Assembly (NCBI GenBank): GCA_024274785.1
Contig: JAJSAM010000027.1
Location: 40,376-104,375 of the forward strand
Origin: Planctomycetota bacterium
Lineage (GTDB): Bacteria; Planctomycetota; JAJSAM01
DNA length: 64,000 bases
Reading direction: 5' to 3'
Position 1 is the first letter of the stretch; each line of letters begins with the position of its first letter. The position numbers and the translations under genes were made by a program. Positions 34,343 through 43,726 of this stretch are shown in pieces. Under the pieces are notes generated by a model. That model did no database searches, was not told the DNA's origin, and worked only from the letters and a program-made list of their open reading frames with translations.

Positions 34343-35677
34343 TCACTCCGGCAGCGGGTGGAGTTCCTCGGGGTCCTCGAGGATGTCGAAGATCAGCCTG
34401 CGGCCATCCGAGTACTCGATGGTGTGCCGGCGACCGTCGAAGTCGGCGCGAATGTCGACCATCCGCGTTTCGAAGCCCGGTCGGCCGCCGATCTCTCTCT
34501 CCATCCGGTCGAAGTAGGTCTCGGAATGGTCGAGCAGCGCGCGGGCCCGCCTCCCTCCCAGGTCACCGAGGATGGACTCCCCGTCCAGGCTCCGCGGTAT
34601 CGGCAGTCCGCAGACCTCGAGGATCGTCGGCAGGAGATCCTCCAGTCGCACCACCTCGTCCCGGACCTCCCCCGCCCGCTCACCACCCGGCAGGCGCACG
34701 ATCAGGGGGACGTGGCAGATCGTGCGATGCAGGCTGAACATGTGCTCCAACAGTCCGTGGCGGCCCAGGTTCTCTCCATGGTCCGACGTGATGATCAGCA
34801 GGGTGTTCTCGAGCAGCCCCATGGTCCTGAGCTTCTCCACCAGCCGGCCGATTTCGTGGTCGAGGCAGGCGATCTCCGCGTCGTAGAGATCGGAGAGATA
34901 CTCGACGACGCGGGGGCGAATCGGGACCATGCCCACGTTGTGCCTGAACAGGTCGGTGTGCGTGAGTTGGGCCGCTTCTTCGATCACGTCTCCGGGCACC
35001 TCCCGGCCGGCAAAGCGCTCGGCGAACTCCTTCGGCGGGGTGTACGCGAAGTGGGGCTCCATGTCGTTGATGAACAGGAAGTAGGGGGTTTTGGTCCGGG
35101 CGCCCCGGCGCAACCAGTCCACGGCCATCGCGTGCGTCGGAATGGCCGTGGGGTAGACGAGGCCCTCGTAGGCGTAGAGGGGGACTTCCTCAGCAAAACC
35201 CCTCATGAGACCGTGTTCCGCGGAGATGATCGGATTGTTCGTGAAGCAACCGGTGCGGTAGCCCGCCTCGTGGAGGACCTCCGCCAGGGTGGTGGCGTCC
35301 TTTCTCAGGTAGTTTCGATTGCTGCGCCGGAACCCGTGGTTCTCCGGGCGAAGTCCGGTGAAGAGGGACGCGTGAGCAGGTCCGGTCCAGCCCGCCGGGC
35401 TCCAGGCATTGCGGAAGTTCAAGCCCTCGGCCGCCAGCGTCTCGAGAAACGGCGTCGTTTCGCGGGCGTAGCCGTTTACCGAGCAGCGTTCTCCGCTGGC
35501 GGTATCCATCACGATGAGAATCACGTTCGGCGGCAAGGCGGGGCTTGCGCCTTCACCCGCATTGCAGGACGAGAAGAGGAGGCAGCCGGCCACGACGAGG
35601 AGGAGGAGTGGCGAGATGGGTGACCGGTGCCCGAGCGCACGAAGACCTCTCGAATGAACGCTCCGGTGTCCGGCCAT
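34343..35677 (-). CDS. Sulfatase-fold (alkaline phosphatase superfamily) lipoprotein without FGly Cys
   Basis: A 444-residue lipoprotein (LLLLVVAGCLLFSSCNAG, lipobox FSSC). The hydrolase begins NVILIVMDTASGERCSVNGY, where the Asp is a metal ligand. The nucleophile region is AWSPAGWTGPAHASLFTGLRP, with Thr in the place where type I sulfatases have C/S-x-P-x-R. Later motifs are TPYFLFINDMEPHFAY and LLIITSDHGENLGRHGL (Asp-His). Such Thr-type members may act as phosphatases, phosphoethanolamine or phosphoglycerol transferases, or sulfatase relatives. ATG 35677 has GGAGAGG 2 bases upstream. The substrate cannot be named. Confidence 0.75.
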   Translation of the reverse strand: MAGHRSVHSRGLRALGHRSPISPLLLLVVAGCLLFSSCNAGEGASPALPPNVILIVMDTASGERCSVNGYARETTPFLETLAAEGLNFRNAWSPAGWTGPAHASLFTGLRPENHGFRRSNRNYLRKDATTLAEVLHEAGYRTGCFTNNPIISAEHGLMRGFAEEVPLYAYEGLVYPTAIPTHAMAVDWLRRGARTKTPYFLFINDMEPHFAYTPPKEFAERFAGREVPGDVIEEAAQLTHTDLFRHNVGMVPIRPRVVEYLSDLYDAEIACLDHEIGRLVEKLRTMGLLENTLLIITSDHGENLGRHGLLEHMFSLHRTICHVPLIVRLPGGERAGEVRDEVVRLEDLLPTILEVCGLPIPRSLDGESILGDLGGRRARALLDHSETYFDRMEREIGGRPGFETRMVDIRADFDGRRHTIEYSDGRRLIFDILEDPEELHPLPE

Positions 35678-35739
35678 GGCCTCTCCGTGATACTGTCCGG
35701 CAGCACCGGTCCGTCGGGGCTGCGGCAGGTGGCTGATCG

Positions 35740-35795
35740 CCCCATTCGCCACCATATACGACGAGCGGGAAGGAGTGTTTGTTCGCTGAATGGGG
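35740..35795. other. Inverted repeat between the sulfatase-like and histidine kinase genes
   Basis: CCCCATTC (35740-35747) and GAATGGGG (35788-35795) form a perfect inverted repeat across 40 bases. It sits in a roughly 300-base space between two divergent genes and could bind a regulator or form a transcript hairpin. Nothing else was recognised in this space. Confidence 0.35.
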
Positions 35796-35981
35796 ACGCC
35801 GAGGGTTGGCTGACGCAGTCCCGGGAAGTCGTGCCTGTCGAGCGAATGACCGCGGACCTGGTCCTTGATTTCACGGAAGCGGACGAGGCGGGGTTCGTCT
35901 CTCCGAAAGCGCTCACCACCCGTGCTCCGCGGTGGCGGGACCATGCAGAGTCTGCGATCATGGTGAAGACAACCACTCCAT

Positions 35982-37457
35982 ATGAAAATTCGCGCACCCA
36001 TCGCCTGGAAGCTGTCCTCGGTGTTCCTCTTCATCCTCGTGCTCGTCCTCGCCGGCACCGGGGCGCTCGGGCACCTGATCCACGAGTACCACCTCCTCCA
36101 GGTGGTCCTCTTCGCCATCGCGGTGGTCGCGCTCACCGTCGCCATGGTCTGGTTCCTGACCAATCGACTGCTCGACCGGCCCGTCCGGCAACTCGCCGAG
36201 GGCATGCGGAAACTCGGCGAGGGAGACATCGGCTTTCGGTTTCCGACCGACCGCACCGATGACTTCGGCCACCTCGCCAGGGCCTTCAACCAGATGGCGG
36301 ACAAACTCGAGTCCTCGCTCACCGAGGTCCGGGAGACCAGGGACTACTTCGAGGGCATCGTCGAGAGTTCCGCGGACGTGATCGTCACCGTCAACCCGCG
36401 CGGCTACGTCTACACGTTCAACCGGGGCGCGGAGCAACTGCTCGGTTACGAACGGTGGGAAGTGATCGGACGTCACGTCGAGAAGATCTTCGCCGATCAG
36501 GGTGAGCGGAAAACGGCGATGGAACTTCTGAAAGACACCGACAACGTCCCGAACTACGAGACCCATCTGCTCACCAGCTCCGGTGAGGTCCGCGAGGTGA
36601 TGCTGACGCTCACCCGCTTGCGGGATCCGGATGGCGAGCCCATCGGCACCTTCGGCATCGGCAAGGATGTGACCGAGGCGAACGCCATGCAGAGGCGGCT
36701 CCTCCACTCGGAACGTTTCGCGGCGATCGGCCAGGCGCTGGCCGGGCTGCAGCACGCCCTGAAGAACATGCTGAACGCCATGCAGGGCGGCGCCTACATG
36801 GTCAAACTGGGGCTCCGGAAAGACGATCGGCCGCTGCTCGAGGAGGGGTGGGCGATGGTCGCCGTGGCGATCGGAAACCTCACCGCCATGACGACGCACA
36901 TGCTCTCCTACGTCCGGGAGTGGAAGCCGGTGCTGGAGGACGTGGACCTGGCGGAGATGATCCGGGAGATCGAGGGCTTCTTCCGCCAGACGATGGAAGA
37001 CAAGGGAGTTTCGCTCTCGGTTTCCATCGAGGACGGCGTCCCCTCCGTGCGATGCGACCGGCGCCTCCTCCACTCCGCGGTGATGGACATCATCTCCAAC
37101 GCGGTGGACGCCTGCATGGAAAAGGACTACCCGGGGGGAGAGACGCCGGCAATCGCCATCCGCGTCCACTCCCCGGACGCGGGAAATTCCATCGCCGTCG
37201 CGGTGAAGGACAACGGCTGCGGCATGTCCCCCGAAGTGCGCGCCAATGTGTTCGCACCGTTCTTCAGTACGAAGAGCCGTCTGGGGACCGGTCTGGGGCT
37301 GGCATTGACATCGAGAACCATTCGCCTCCACGGTGGTGAAATCGAAGTGGAGTCGGAGTTGAATATGGGGTCCGAGTTTCGCATTATCGTTCCTGCGGGC
37401 GGGCCCGTACCGAGCAAGGAGAAGCCTGATGGCCAAGAAAGTGCTGGTCGTGGATGA
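35982..37457 (+). CDS. Membrane sensor histidine kinase (HAMP-PAS-HisKA-HATPase)
   Basis: A 491-residue protein. There are two close membrane helices (residues 10-30 and 38-60) with almost no periplasmic loop. HAMP follows (LDRPVRQLAEGMRKLGEGD), then PAS (YFEGIVESSADVIVTVNPRG, residues 120-235). The dimerisation helix FAAIGQALAGLQHALKNMLNAMQGG carries an H in LQHALKN. The ATPase has SNAVDACME (N), VKDNGCGMS (G1), FFSTK (F) and GTGLGLALT (G2). With so small a periplasmic part, it probably senses membrane or cytoplasmic cues through PAS. It overlaps the response regulator by 29 bases. Confidence 0.92.
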   Translation: MKIRAPIAWKLSSVFLFILVLVLAGTGALGHLIHEYHLLQVVLFAIAVVALTVAMVWFLTNRLLDRPVRQLAEGMRKLGEGDIGFRFPTDRTDDFGHLARAFNQMADKLESSLTEVRETRDYFEGIVESSADVIVTVNPRGYVYTFNRGAEQLLGYERWEVIGRHVEKIFADQGERKTAMELLKDTDNVPNYETHLLTSSGEVREVMLTLTRLRDPDGEPIGTFGIGKDVTEANAMQRRLLHSERFAAIGQALAGLQHALKNMLNAMQGGAYMVKLGLRKDDRPLLEEGWAMVAVAIGNLTAMTTHMLSYVREWKPVLEDVDLAEMIREIEGFFRQTMEDKGVSLSVSIEDGVPSVRCDRRLLHSAVMDIISNAVDACMEKDYPGGETPAIAIRVHSPDAGNSIAVAVKDNGCGMSPEVRANVFAPFFSTKSRLGTGLGLALTSRTIRLHGGEIEVESELNMGSEFRIIVPAGGPVPSKEKPDGQESAGRG

Positions 37458-37878
37458 CGATCCCAACCTGGTGAGGTTTCTGTCGGTCGCACTCGAAGAA
37501 AACGGTTACATCCCCATCGGGGCCTTCGACGGGAAGGAAGGCTGGGCGAAGGCGGAAGCCGAGAACCCGGACCTGTTCTTCCTCGACGTCATGATGCCGA
37601 AGCGCACCGGGTTCACTCTTTTCAAGCAGATCCGCAAGGACGAGCGGTTCAGGAACACCCCGGTGATCATGCTGACCGGCGTAACCGCGTCCCTGGCCCA
37701 GCAGGACAGCGCTTCGGACGACACCCTGGAGCAACCCTACGGTGCGCTCCGCGAGTCCCTGCGCAAGATCATCACCGAAATGAAGGAGGAGGGCGTGGTC
37801 AAGCCCGACCTCTTCATCGAGAAGCCGGTGGACCCGGAAGATGTCGTGGAGAAGGTGAGGGAACTGCTCGGGGAGTAG
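37429..37878 (+). CDS. Single-domain response regulator with an insertion
   Basis: A 149-residue receiver domain. KKVLVVDDDPNLVRFL supplies the acidic pair, DLFFLDVMMPKRTGFTLF the phosphorylated Asp, IMLTGVTA the Thr, and LFIEKPVDPEDVVEKV the conserved Lys-Pro. Between the Thr and Lys motifs is an extra segment of about 25 residues (SLAQQDSASDDTLEQPY and following), longer than the standard fold. There is no output domain, so it likely acts by protein binding, as in CheY-like relays. The start overlaps the kinase end, so the two are coupled. Confidence 0.9.
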   Translation: MAKKVLVVDDDPNLVRFLSVALEENGYIPIGAFDGKEGWAKAEAENPDLFFLDVMMPKRTGFTLFKQIRKDERFRNTPVIMLTGVTASLAQQDSASDDTLEQPYGALRESLRKIITEMKEEGVVKPDLFIEKPVDPEDVVEKVRELLGE

Positions 37879-38082
37879 GTCAGCACCCTCCACCGCCGCG
37901 GTCCTTCCGGCCATGACGCCGCCGGTAGCTGGATTCGGCTTCGCAGCAGCGTTCGTGTGTGCTCTCGCAGTGAGGACGGGCAGGTTCTTCGATGGGAAGG
38001 GCCCGTTTCCGTCCGCGCGCGGCTATCCGGGGTGGCGTTCGCGTAGCAGGGGCAGGTGGGAACGACCCTGAAGGAGTGATCC

Positions 38083-38823
38083 ATGACGCCAGGCCGCCTT
38101 ATCGCACTGGTCTTCGTGTGCCTGGCCGCCGCCATCCCCTCCTGCGACGGCGGCTCGAGCCGCTCCCGGGGGAGTGGATCGTCCGGGGAGCCGGAGACCC
38201 CCTACAAGCCCACCGTGAGCGAGACCTTCGGCGTGGCGGTGACGATCCTCCTCGACACTTCCGGTTCGATGGGCGACCGCGTTCCCGGCGGTGCCCGAAC
38301 CAAGGACGCGGCTGCCCGCGACGCCATCGAGAGCATGTTGAAGGCCACCGGAGAGTTCACGGCGGCCCATCCCGATCGCAAGGTCCGCGTCGCGCTGATG
38401 CACTTTGCCGGATCGGTTTCCGTGGATCTGCCGATCACGGACTACGACCCCGCGAAGGTGCAGGAGGCCCTCGCCCTCATTCCGTCGCCCGAAGGCCGGA
38501 CCGCCATCGGCGACAGCCTCGCCGAGGCGCGCCGGGAACTCTATCGATCCGGCTGCATGAGCAAGCACATCCTGGTGATCACCGATGGTGAGAACACGAC
38601 CGGAGTCGAGCCCGAGGACATGGCCCGGGAGATCCACCGCCGAAGTGACGGCCGCGTGAAGCTGCACTTCGTGGCGTTCGACACGGATCCGGAGAAGTTC
38701 CGGTTCCTCGAGGAGATCGGCGGCACCCTTCTCTCCGCCAGGGGCGAGACCCAACTCGAGGCGGCCTTGAAAGAGATCTACGAGGACAAGATCCTGGCTG
38801 AGGAGATGGCGGAAGAGGAGTGA
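38083..38823 (+). CDS. VWA-domain lipoprotein
   Basis: A 246-residue protein with a lipoprotein signal (LIALVFVCLAAAIPSCDG). The von Willebrand A domain starts VAVTILLDTSGSMGDRV (the DxSxS MIDAS motif). GRTAIGDSLAEA provides the Thr ligand and ILVITDGENTTGV the Asp. This is a complete metal-ion-dependent adhesion site. Bacterial VWA lipoproteins bind partner proteins at the envelope, often with MoxR/AAA proteins or as parts of surface complexes; no MoxR is near. The acidic C-terminus ends EEMAEEE. A second, larger VWA lipoprotein lies at 43.7 kb. Confidence 0.88.
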   Translation: MTPGRLIALVFVCLAAAIPSCDGGSSRSRGSGSSGEPETPYKPTVSETFGVAVTILLDTSGSMGDRVPGGARTKDAAARDAIESMLKATGEFTAAHPDRKVRVALMHFAGSVSVDLPITDYDPAKVQEALALIPSPEGRTAIGDSLAEARRELYRSGCMSKHILVITDGENTTGVEPEDMAREIHRRSDGRVKLHFVAFDTDPEKFRFLEEIGGTLLSARGETQLEAALKEIYEDKILAEEMAEEE

Positions 38824-38827
38824 GCCG

Positions 38828-39205
38828 CTACGGTTGCCACCGGAGAATTCGAAACCTGAAGGTCGGGTTCGTGGTCAGGTAATCCCGAACGAAATCGGTA
38901 ATCAGGATCGCATCCCCGCCCACGCTCCGAGCCTGCGCCTCGGCCATCTTCTGCAGCCTCTTCCACGGGACGAGCATCCCCGCGTCCGCGGTGCCGAGGC
39001 CGATGGCCGTGTGGGGGGGTGGTCCGATCTTCGCGTCGGGAAAGGCCTTGATCAACTCCACCGGAGCGGTGGTGGAAATGTAAACCTCGATCGGCCAGTC
39101 ACCCGGTCGTGGAGACAACGTATCTCCGGTCCGCTTCACGTCCGAGGAGGCGCAGCCGGCGAGGGCCACCAGTGCCATCAGAACTATCGGCGCGATCTCT
39201 TTCAT
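38828..39205 (-). CDS. Small lipoprotein, unknown function
   Basis: A 125-residue protein. The signal peptide APIVLMALVALAGCASS has the lipobox ALAGC. The mature part includes WPIEVYISTTAPVELIKAFP and MLVPWKRLQKMAEAQARSVG followed by GDAILITDF. This is the pattern of small envelope proteins with an AxxxGGDAI motif (like DUF4156/YjfO-type proteins), but no firm family was assigned. GGAGGGAG precedes ATG 39205. It converges on the VWA lipoprotein gene with 4 bases between the stops. Confidence 0.7.
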   Translation of the reverse strand: MKEIAPIVLMALVALAGCASSDVKRTGDTLSPRPGDWPIEVYISTTAPVELIKAFPDAKIGPPPHTAIGLGTADAGMLVPWKRLQKMAEAQARSVGGDAILITDFVRDYLTTNPTFRFRILRWQP

Positions 39206-39467
39206 CGGTCTCCCTCCTCGCGCCTTGCCGGGCGGGCGCATCGGCGCTCTCCGTCCGGTAGTACTGACGTTCAGAATCTTCGCGGTGCACGCAGACTCTG
39301 CGTGACGCTCCCGGACCGCCGGCACGGTCGCCCGGAGGCCGACCCTCCATGGCGGCCGGGCCGCGCCGTGAGGTTATCCTTGCGCGGCTCCAGCGCCGTG
39401 AGACCGGACCCTCATCCGGAGTGTCGAGCTCCCTTCGGAGGGCGGCGCTCCCGGCGCAACGGGCGCA

Positions 39468-39503
39468 CTTGTTCCCGGGCGAGCCCTTGTTTCCGGGCGA
39501 ACC
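39468..39503. repeat. Two 18-bp tandem repeat units
   Basis: CTTGTTCCCGGGCGAGCC is followed directly by CTTGTTTCCGGGCGAACC, with two differences. The second unit ends 1 base before the stop codon of the next minus-strand gene. No function is apparent. Confidence 0.5.
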
Positions 39504-39504
39504 C

Positions 39505-39954
39505 TCAGTTTGCGGCGGTTCGCTCCAGGTCCGCCGGGCCGGCCTCGAGGACCTTCAGCGGCATGTCCACCTCGAGGATCTTGCTGAGGTTCAGCTCGAG
39601 CGGCTGGGGGCCGAGTTCGATCTCTTCCCGGGTCATGCCGGTCACGCGGGCGACTTCCGGGGCCACGTTCACGAATTTCATGCCTTCGCCGCGGGGGTAG
39701 AGCAGGCCGCGCTCTTCGAAATCGAGGTCGAGGACCTTGTAGAGGTGATAGGTCTCTCCGAATTCTTCCGTCTTGAATTCGAAGACCTTGATGTAACCCA
39801 CGATGCCGTGGCGCTCGGATACGACCTTCTTGTAGGCGACGAGGTTGCCGACCCAGGGGTCGGCGCCCTCTGCATACGTATTCTCTTCGGTGGTCTTGCA
39901 GCCGGAGAAGATTGCCAGAATTGCCAGACCGAGAAGGAAGATGCGGATAGGCAT
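39505..39954 (-). CDS. Small lipoprotein, unknown function
   Basis: A 149-residue lipoprotein (IFLLGLAILAIFSGCKTT, lipobox FSGC). The mature part is acidic and strand-rich: NLVAYKKVVSERHGIVGYIK, VFEFKTEEFGETYHLYKV, ERGLLYPRGEGMKFVNVAPE. No family was recognised. GGAGG lies about 9 bases before ATG 39954. It reads away from the DinG-type helicase gene, with a dispersed repeat copy in the space between them. Confidence 0.7.
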   Translation of the reverse strand: MPIRIFLLGLAILAIFSGCKTTEENTYAEGADPWVGNLVAYKKVVSERHGIVGYIKVFEFKTEEFGETYHLYKVLDLDFEERGLLYPRGEGMKFVNVAPEVARVTGMTREEIELGPQPLELNLSKILEVDMPLKVLEAGPADLERTAAN

Positions 39955-40150
39955 AGGGTTGTGTCCTCCGCAGGATGCCCGCGTAGCTGGCAAAGGATAC
40001 ATTCGGTGCGTGGGAGCGGGCAACTGTATTCCATGCCGCTCGGAGCCCGGTCGCCGGTGGGGGTGTCGTCGGAAGCCCGCCTTTCCCGCCAGGGCGCCCG
40101 CCGCGTTTCTTCATCCTCGGGATTCCCGCGGGCTGGATTCAGGATCGGGA

Positions 40151-40286
40151 GCATCGGAGGAGGCCGGCGTGGATGCAGCTCCAGGAAGACCGACGATGCG
40201 ATGCGACAGCATCTCTGAGGAGGTCGGACGCTGTGTTGCGCTGCGACCGCCCCCCAGATCGCGTGCCCTGGTGGGAAAGGCGGGTT
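40151..40286 (+). repeat. Dispersed ~135-bp intergenic repeat, copy A
   Basis: The segment from GCATCGGAGGAGGCC to AAAGGCGGGTT aligns without gaps, at about four-fifths identity by eye, to the reverse complement of 45885-46020. It aligns in part to 61677-61772. It occupies most of the 343-base space before the DinG-type gene, ending 11 bases before that ATG. Confidence 0.8.
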
Positions 40287-40297
40287 AGGATCTTCGC

Positions 40298-42238
40298 ATG
40301 AACGTGGCGGACGTCCTTGGTCCCGGAGGAGTGGTTTCGCGCCGGCTCCCCCACTACGAACATCGCCCCGAGCAGCTTCAGATGGGGGAGCGCGTCGAAG
40401 AGTGCATCGCCGCGAGCCGCCACCTGCTGATCGAGGCCGGAACCGGCGTCGGCAAGTCCTTCGCCTATCTCGTCCCGGCGATCCTCAGCGCGGCCGGGTC
40501 GACCGACAAGGTGGTCATCGCCACCCACACCATCGCGCTGCAGGAACAGCTTATCGAGAAGGACATCCCGTTCCTCTCCGGGATTCTGCCCGCGGAGTTC
40601 TCGGTGGTTCTCGCCAAGGGACGTCGCAACTACCTGTGCCGTCGCCGATTACAGGCAACCGCCGCCGAGGATCGGGCGCTCTTCGAATTCAAGACGGACA
40701 TCGACGAACTGAACCGGATTGTGGTCTGGGCCCGCGATACCGAGGAAGGAACCCTGCAGGACCTCGATTTCGCCCCGCGCGAGGGGGTCTGGAGCAAGGT
40801 CTCCGCGGAAGTCGGCACCTGCCTCGGCCGAAACTGCGATTTCCGGGACTCCTGCCACTTTCAGATGGCGAGGCAGCGCCTCCAGAGGGCCAACGTGGTT
40901 ATCGCCAACCATGCGCTGCTCTTTTCGGATCTCGCGCTGCGGGCCGATGGAGCCAACCTGCTGCCGGATTACAGCATCCTCGTGATCGACGAGGCACACG
41001 AGGTGGAGAACACCGCCGCGGACCACTTCGGCATTCGCATCACCGAGGGCCGCGTCCGCTATCTTCTCGGAAACCTGGTGGGGCGGGGGAAGAGAGGCCT
41101 GCTGTCCGCGGCCGGCGCGAGCACCGAGGCGATGGCGCTGGTCCAGAGCGCGAAGGCCGAGGCGGACATCTTCTTTCACTCGATCCGCGAGTGGGCGAAG
41201 TACAGCGCTCCCCGAAACCTCCGCGTCATGAAGACGGAGATCGTTCCGGACGTGCTCTCGGAGGAGTTGGCCGGGCTGTCCCGGCGGCTCCAGGGTGAGG
41301 CCGAGGAGTGCGAGAAGAAGGACCTTGCGATTGAAATCGCCGCCCGGGCCGGACAATGCGACCTCATCGCCACGGGGATCCGCGCCTTCCTCGCCCAGGA
41401 CCTCGAGGGGCAGGTCTACTGGGTGGAGAACGACCTGGACGGCCGCCGCACCGGACTCCATTCCGCCCCGATCCGCGTCGGCAAGGACCTCGACGAACAG
41501 CTCTTTCAGAAGACCGCCTCGGTGATCCTGACCTCGGCCACGTTGACGATCGGTCAGTCGAACTCCTTCTCTTTCATGCGCGATCGCCTGGGACTGATCG
41601 ACGCGGAGGAAGTCTCCCTCGGCTCCCCCTTCGACTTCCATCGCCAGGCGCGGATTACGCTGCCGCTTCGCATGCCGGACCCGCGTTCCGGCCAGGGTTT
41701 CACCGAAGCGGTGGCGCGGGAGGTCACCAGGGCGGTGTTTCGCAGTGACGGCCGGGCGTTCGTCCTTTTCACGAGTTACCGCATGCTCGACCAGGTATAC
41801 GGTCTGGTCCGCGACGAGATCGAGGATCGAGGCTACCGGCTGCTCCGGCAGGGCGGCGGCCTCCCGCGCGGCAAGCTTCTCAGCGTGTTCCGCGACGACG
41901 TCACCTCGATCCTCTTCGGCACCGACTCCTTCTGGCAGGGCGTCGATGTGCCCGGCGAGTCGCTCTCCCACGTGATCATCACGAAGCTCCCCTTCGAGGT
42001 GCCGGACCGCCCCCTGATCGAGGCGCGCACGAAGGACATCGACGCCGGCGGGGGCAACTCCTTCATGGACTACTCGCTCCCTCGCGCGGTGCTCCGCCTG
42101 AAGCAGGGCTTTGGCCGCCTGATCCGCAATCACGACGACCACGGCGAGGTGACCATCCTCGACCCGCGGGTCACGACGAAGCGCTACGGCCGGATTTTCA
42201 TCGATTCACTCCCGGAGTGCGAGGTGCGAAGAGAGTAG
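40298..42238 (+). CDS. DinG/XPD-type Fe-S helicase
   Basis: A 646-residue SF2 helicase. Walker A is LIEAGTGVGKSFAYLVPAIL and motif Ia VVIATHTIALQEQL. The four-Cys iron-sulfur insert includes NYLCRRRL, GTCLGRNCDFRDSCHF. Motif II is ILVIDEAHEVENTA, motif III VILTSATLT and motif VI VLRLKQGFGRLIRN. These enzymes unwind 5'-3' and handle R-loops or damage structures. The sequence ends soon after motif VI, without the N-terminal exonuclease of some DinG relatives. It has no strong ribosome site; a dispersed repeat ends 11 bases upstream. Confidence 0.93.
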   Translation: MNVADVLGPGGVVSRRLPHYEHRPEQLQMGERVEECIAASRHLLIEAGTGVGKSFAYLVPAILSAAGSTDKVVIATHTIALQEQLIEKDIPFLSGILPAEFSVVLAKGRRNYLCRRRLQATAAEDRALFEFKTDIDELNRIVVWARDTEEGTLQDLDFAPREGVWSKVSAEVGTCLGRNCDFRDSCHFQMARQRLQRANVVIANHALLFSDLALRADGANLLPDYSILVIDEAHEVENTAADHFGIRITEGRVRYLLGNLVGRGKRGLLSAAGASTEAMALVQSAKAEADIFFHSIREWAKYSAPRNLRVMKTEIVPDVLSEELAGLSRRLQGEAEECEKKDLAIEIAARAGQCDLIATGIRAFLAQDLEGQVYWVENDLDGRRTGLHSAPIRVGKDLDEQLFQKTASVILTSATLTIGQSNSFSFMRDRLGLIDAEEVSLGSPFDFHRQARITLPLRMPDPRSGQGFTEAVAREVTRAVFRSDGRAFVLFTSYRMLDQVYGLVRDEIEDRGYRLLRQGGGLPRGKLLSVFRDDVTSILFGTDSFWQGVDVPGESLSHVIITKLPFEVPDRPLIEARTKDIDAGGGNSFMDYSLPRAVLRLKQGFGRLIRNHDDHGEVTILDPRVTTKRYGRIFIDSLPECEVRRE

Positions 42239-42278
42239 GACCGGGACCGCCCCGCCTCTCTCGACCTTTCCCGCCCGA

Positions 42279-43526
42279 TCACTCCTCGTGCCTGCGCACC
42301 CCGACCCCGATGACCAGTCCTTTCAGCGTATCCGGAAAGACCTTCCGGTTGGCGTCGGCGACGCCGTCGAAGACGAAGCCGCCCTTGCGGGGCTCCGCTT
42401 CGTTCGTGGGGTTGTTCACGAACTCGGAGAAGCCGGACGGGACTTCCTCACTGTAATAGAACTGCATGGTGGTGAGCTTGCCGTTCGAATCCAGACCCAG
42501 CAGGACCACGCGGATGCCGGCGGCGGGTTTGCGGTCCGGGTTTTGCACGGTGAAGCGCTCACCCACGGGTACGCCGAACTTGGTGATCTGCCGGGCCTTG
42601 AGGACGCGCATGCGCTCCAGCAAGGAGGCATTCCGCTCCGCCCTGGCTCGCGCCCTGGCGTCGAGATCGACCGCCGCCACCTCCTTGATCGACACCTCGT
42701 ATCCGATCGACGCCTTGCGCAGGGGAAGATCGAACGTGTGGTAGATCGTACGTCCCGGCAGGATCACGGATTCCGGTCCCGGCGCCACTTCGCTGCCGGC
42801 CGCCTCGCGGTCTTGCGTGAGGGCCACTTCGAGGGTGGTCACGACCAGAGGCTTCGGGGAGACGTTTTTCATCTCCACCAGGAAGGACCGGAAAGAGGGT
42901 GTCTTGATGATCCCGGTCACGTCCTTGTAGCCCTGGCAGAAGATGCTGGTCACCGCGGAGAGAACGACGTCCGACGGCAACGCCTTTTCGGGCGCGGCGG
43001 GGACCGGGGCTGCGGGGCGAGGTGGTGCTGCCGGCGCCGCCCCCGGTCCGATCTTTCTGACCGCCGAGGCGGCGATCATGCGGACATCCTCGTCCGGGTC
43101 GGCAGAGAGCGCGCGCAGGGCCGGGAGCGCCGATCGGGCCGCCGCTCCCAACTGCCCCAGGGTCTTCGCGGCCTGCATCCGGACGAAGGGGTCGTCGTCG
43201 CTGAGCTTCCCGACCAGCGCTGCCACCCGTGGGTCGGGCCCCGCTTCGATCTTGCGGATGGCGTTCGCCGCGACCATGCGGACATCCTCGTCGGGGTCGT
43301 TGGCCAGCGCCTTCAGGGCTGGAATCGTCGAACGCGCCGTCGGCCCCATCCGGCCGAGTTCCTTCGCCGCTTTCATCCGAACGATGGGGTCCGGGTTCTT
43401 CAATTGCTCGACCAGCCCCGGGAGGGCCGCCTCGTCGGCGTTCGCCGGGATGGGGTGGAGAGCGAAGGGGGCGCAGGCGAGCACCAGCATCGCCAGCACC
43501 ATGACCTGCTGTTTCGTTCGGGACAT
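42279..43526 (-). CDS. Secreted HEAT-repeat protein
   Basis: A 415-residue protein with a signal peptide (MVLAMLVLACAPFALHPIPANA). Residues 33-165 hold HEAT/PBS-lyase-like repeats of about 38 residues: DPIVRMKAAKELGRMGP, DEDVRMVAANAIRKIE, DPFVRMQAAKTLGQLG and DEDVRMIAASAVRKIG. A Pro/Ala linker leads to a beta-rich C-terminal half (VTSIFCQGYKDVTGIIK, VVLLGLDSNGKLTTMQFYYS) with no recognised family. It likely forms a periplasmic scaffold. A GGAGG site precedes the ATG. The gene is convergent with the DinG-type gene. Confidence 0.8.
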   Translation of the reverse strand: MSRTKQQVMVLAMLVLACAPFALHPIPANADEAALPGLVEQLKNPDPIVRMKAAKELGRMGPTARSTIPALKALANDPDEDVRMVAANAIRKIEAGPDPRVAALVGKLSDDDPFVRMQAAKTLGQLGAAARSALPALRALSADPDEDVRMIAASAVRKIGPGAAPAAPPRPAAPVPAAPEKALPSDVVLSAVTSIFCQGYKDVTGIIKTPSFRSFLVEMKNVSPKPLVVTTLEVALTQDREAAGSEVAPGPESVILPGRTIYHTFDLPLRKASIGYEVSIKEVAAVDLDARARARAERNASLLERMRVLKARQITKFGVPVGERFTVQNPDRKPAAGIRVVLLGLDSNGKLTTMQFYYSEEVPSGFSEFVNNPTNEAEPRKGGFVFDGVADANRKVFPDTLKGLVIGVGVRRHEE

Positions 43527-43726
43527 GCCAGTTCCTCCCGTGCCGTGCGGCAGGAGAGAGACTACCGTCGAGGCGGGAGGCGGTCAACGGCGGGGGGGGA
43601 GGCCGGTACGCTTCGTCGGACTCGGTGATTTCGCAAGCGGGCCCCCGGAGCGCAGATCGCTTTTCTGGAACGGCATCGGAGCTCTCGCGTAAGAACCCAT
43701 GACCGAGTACCCGGAAGGAGTCCACG

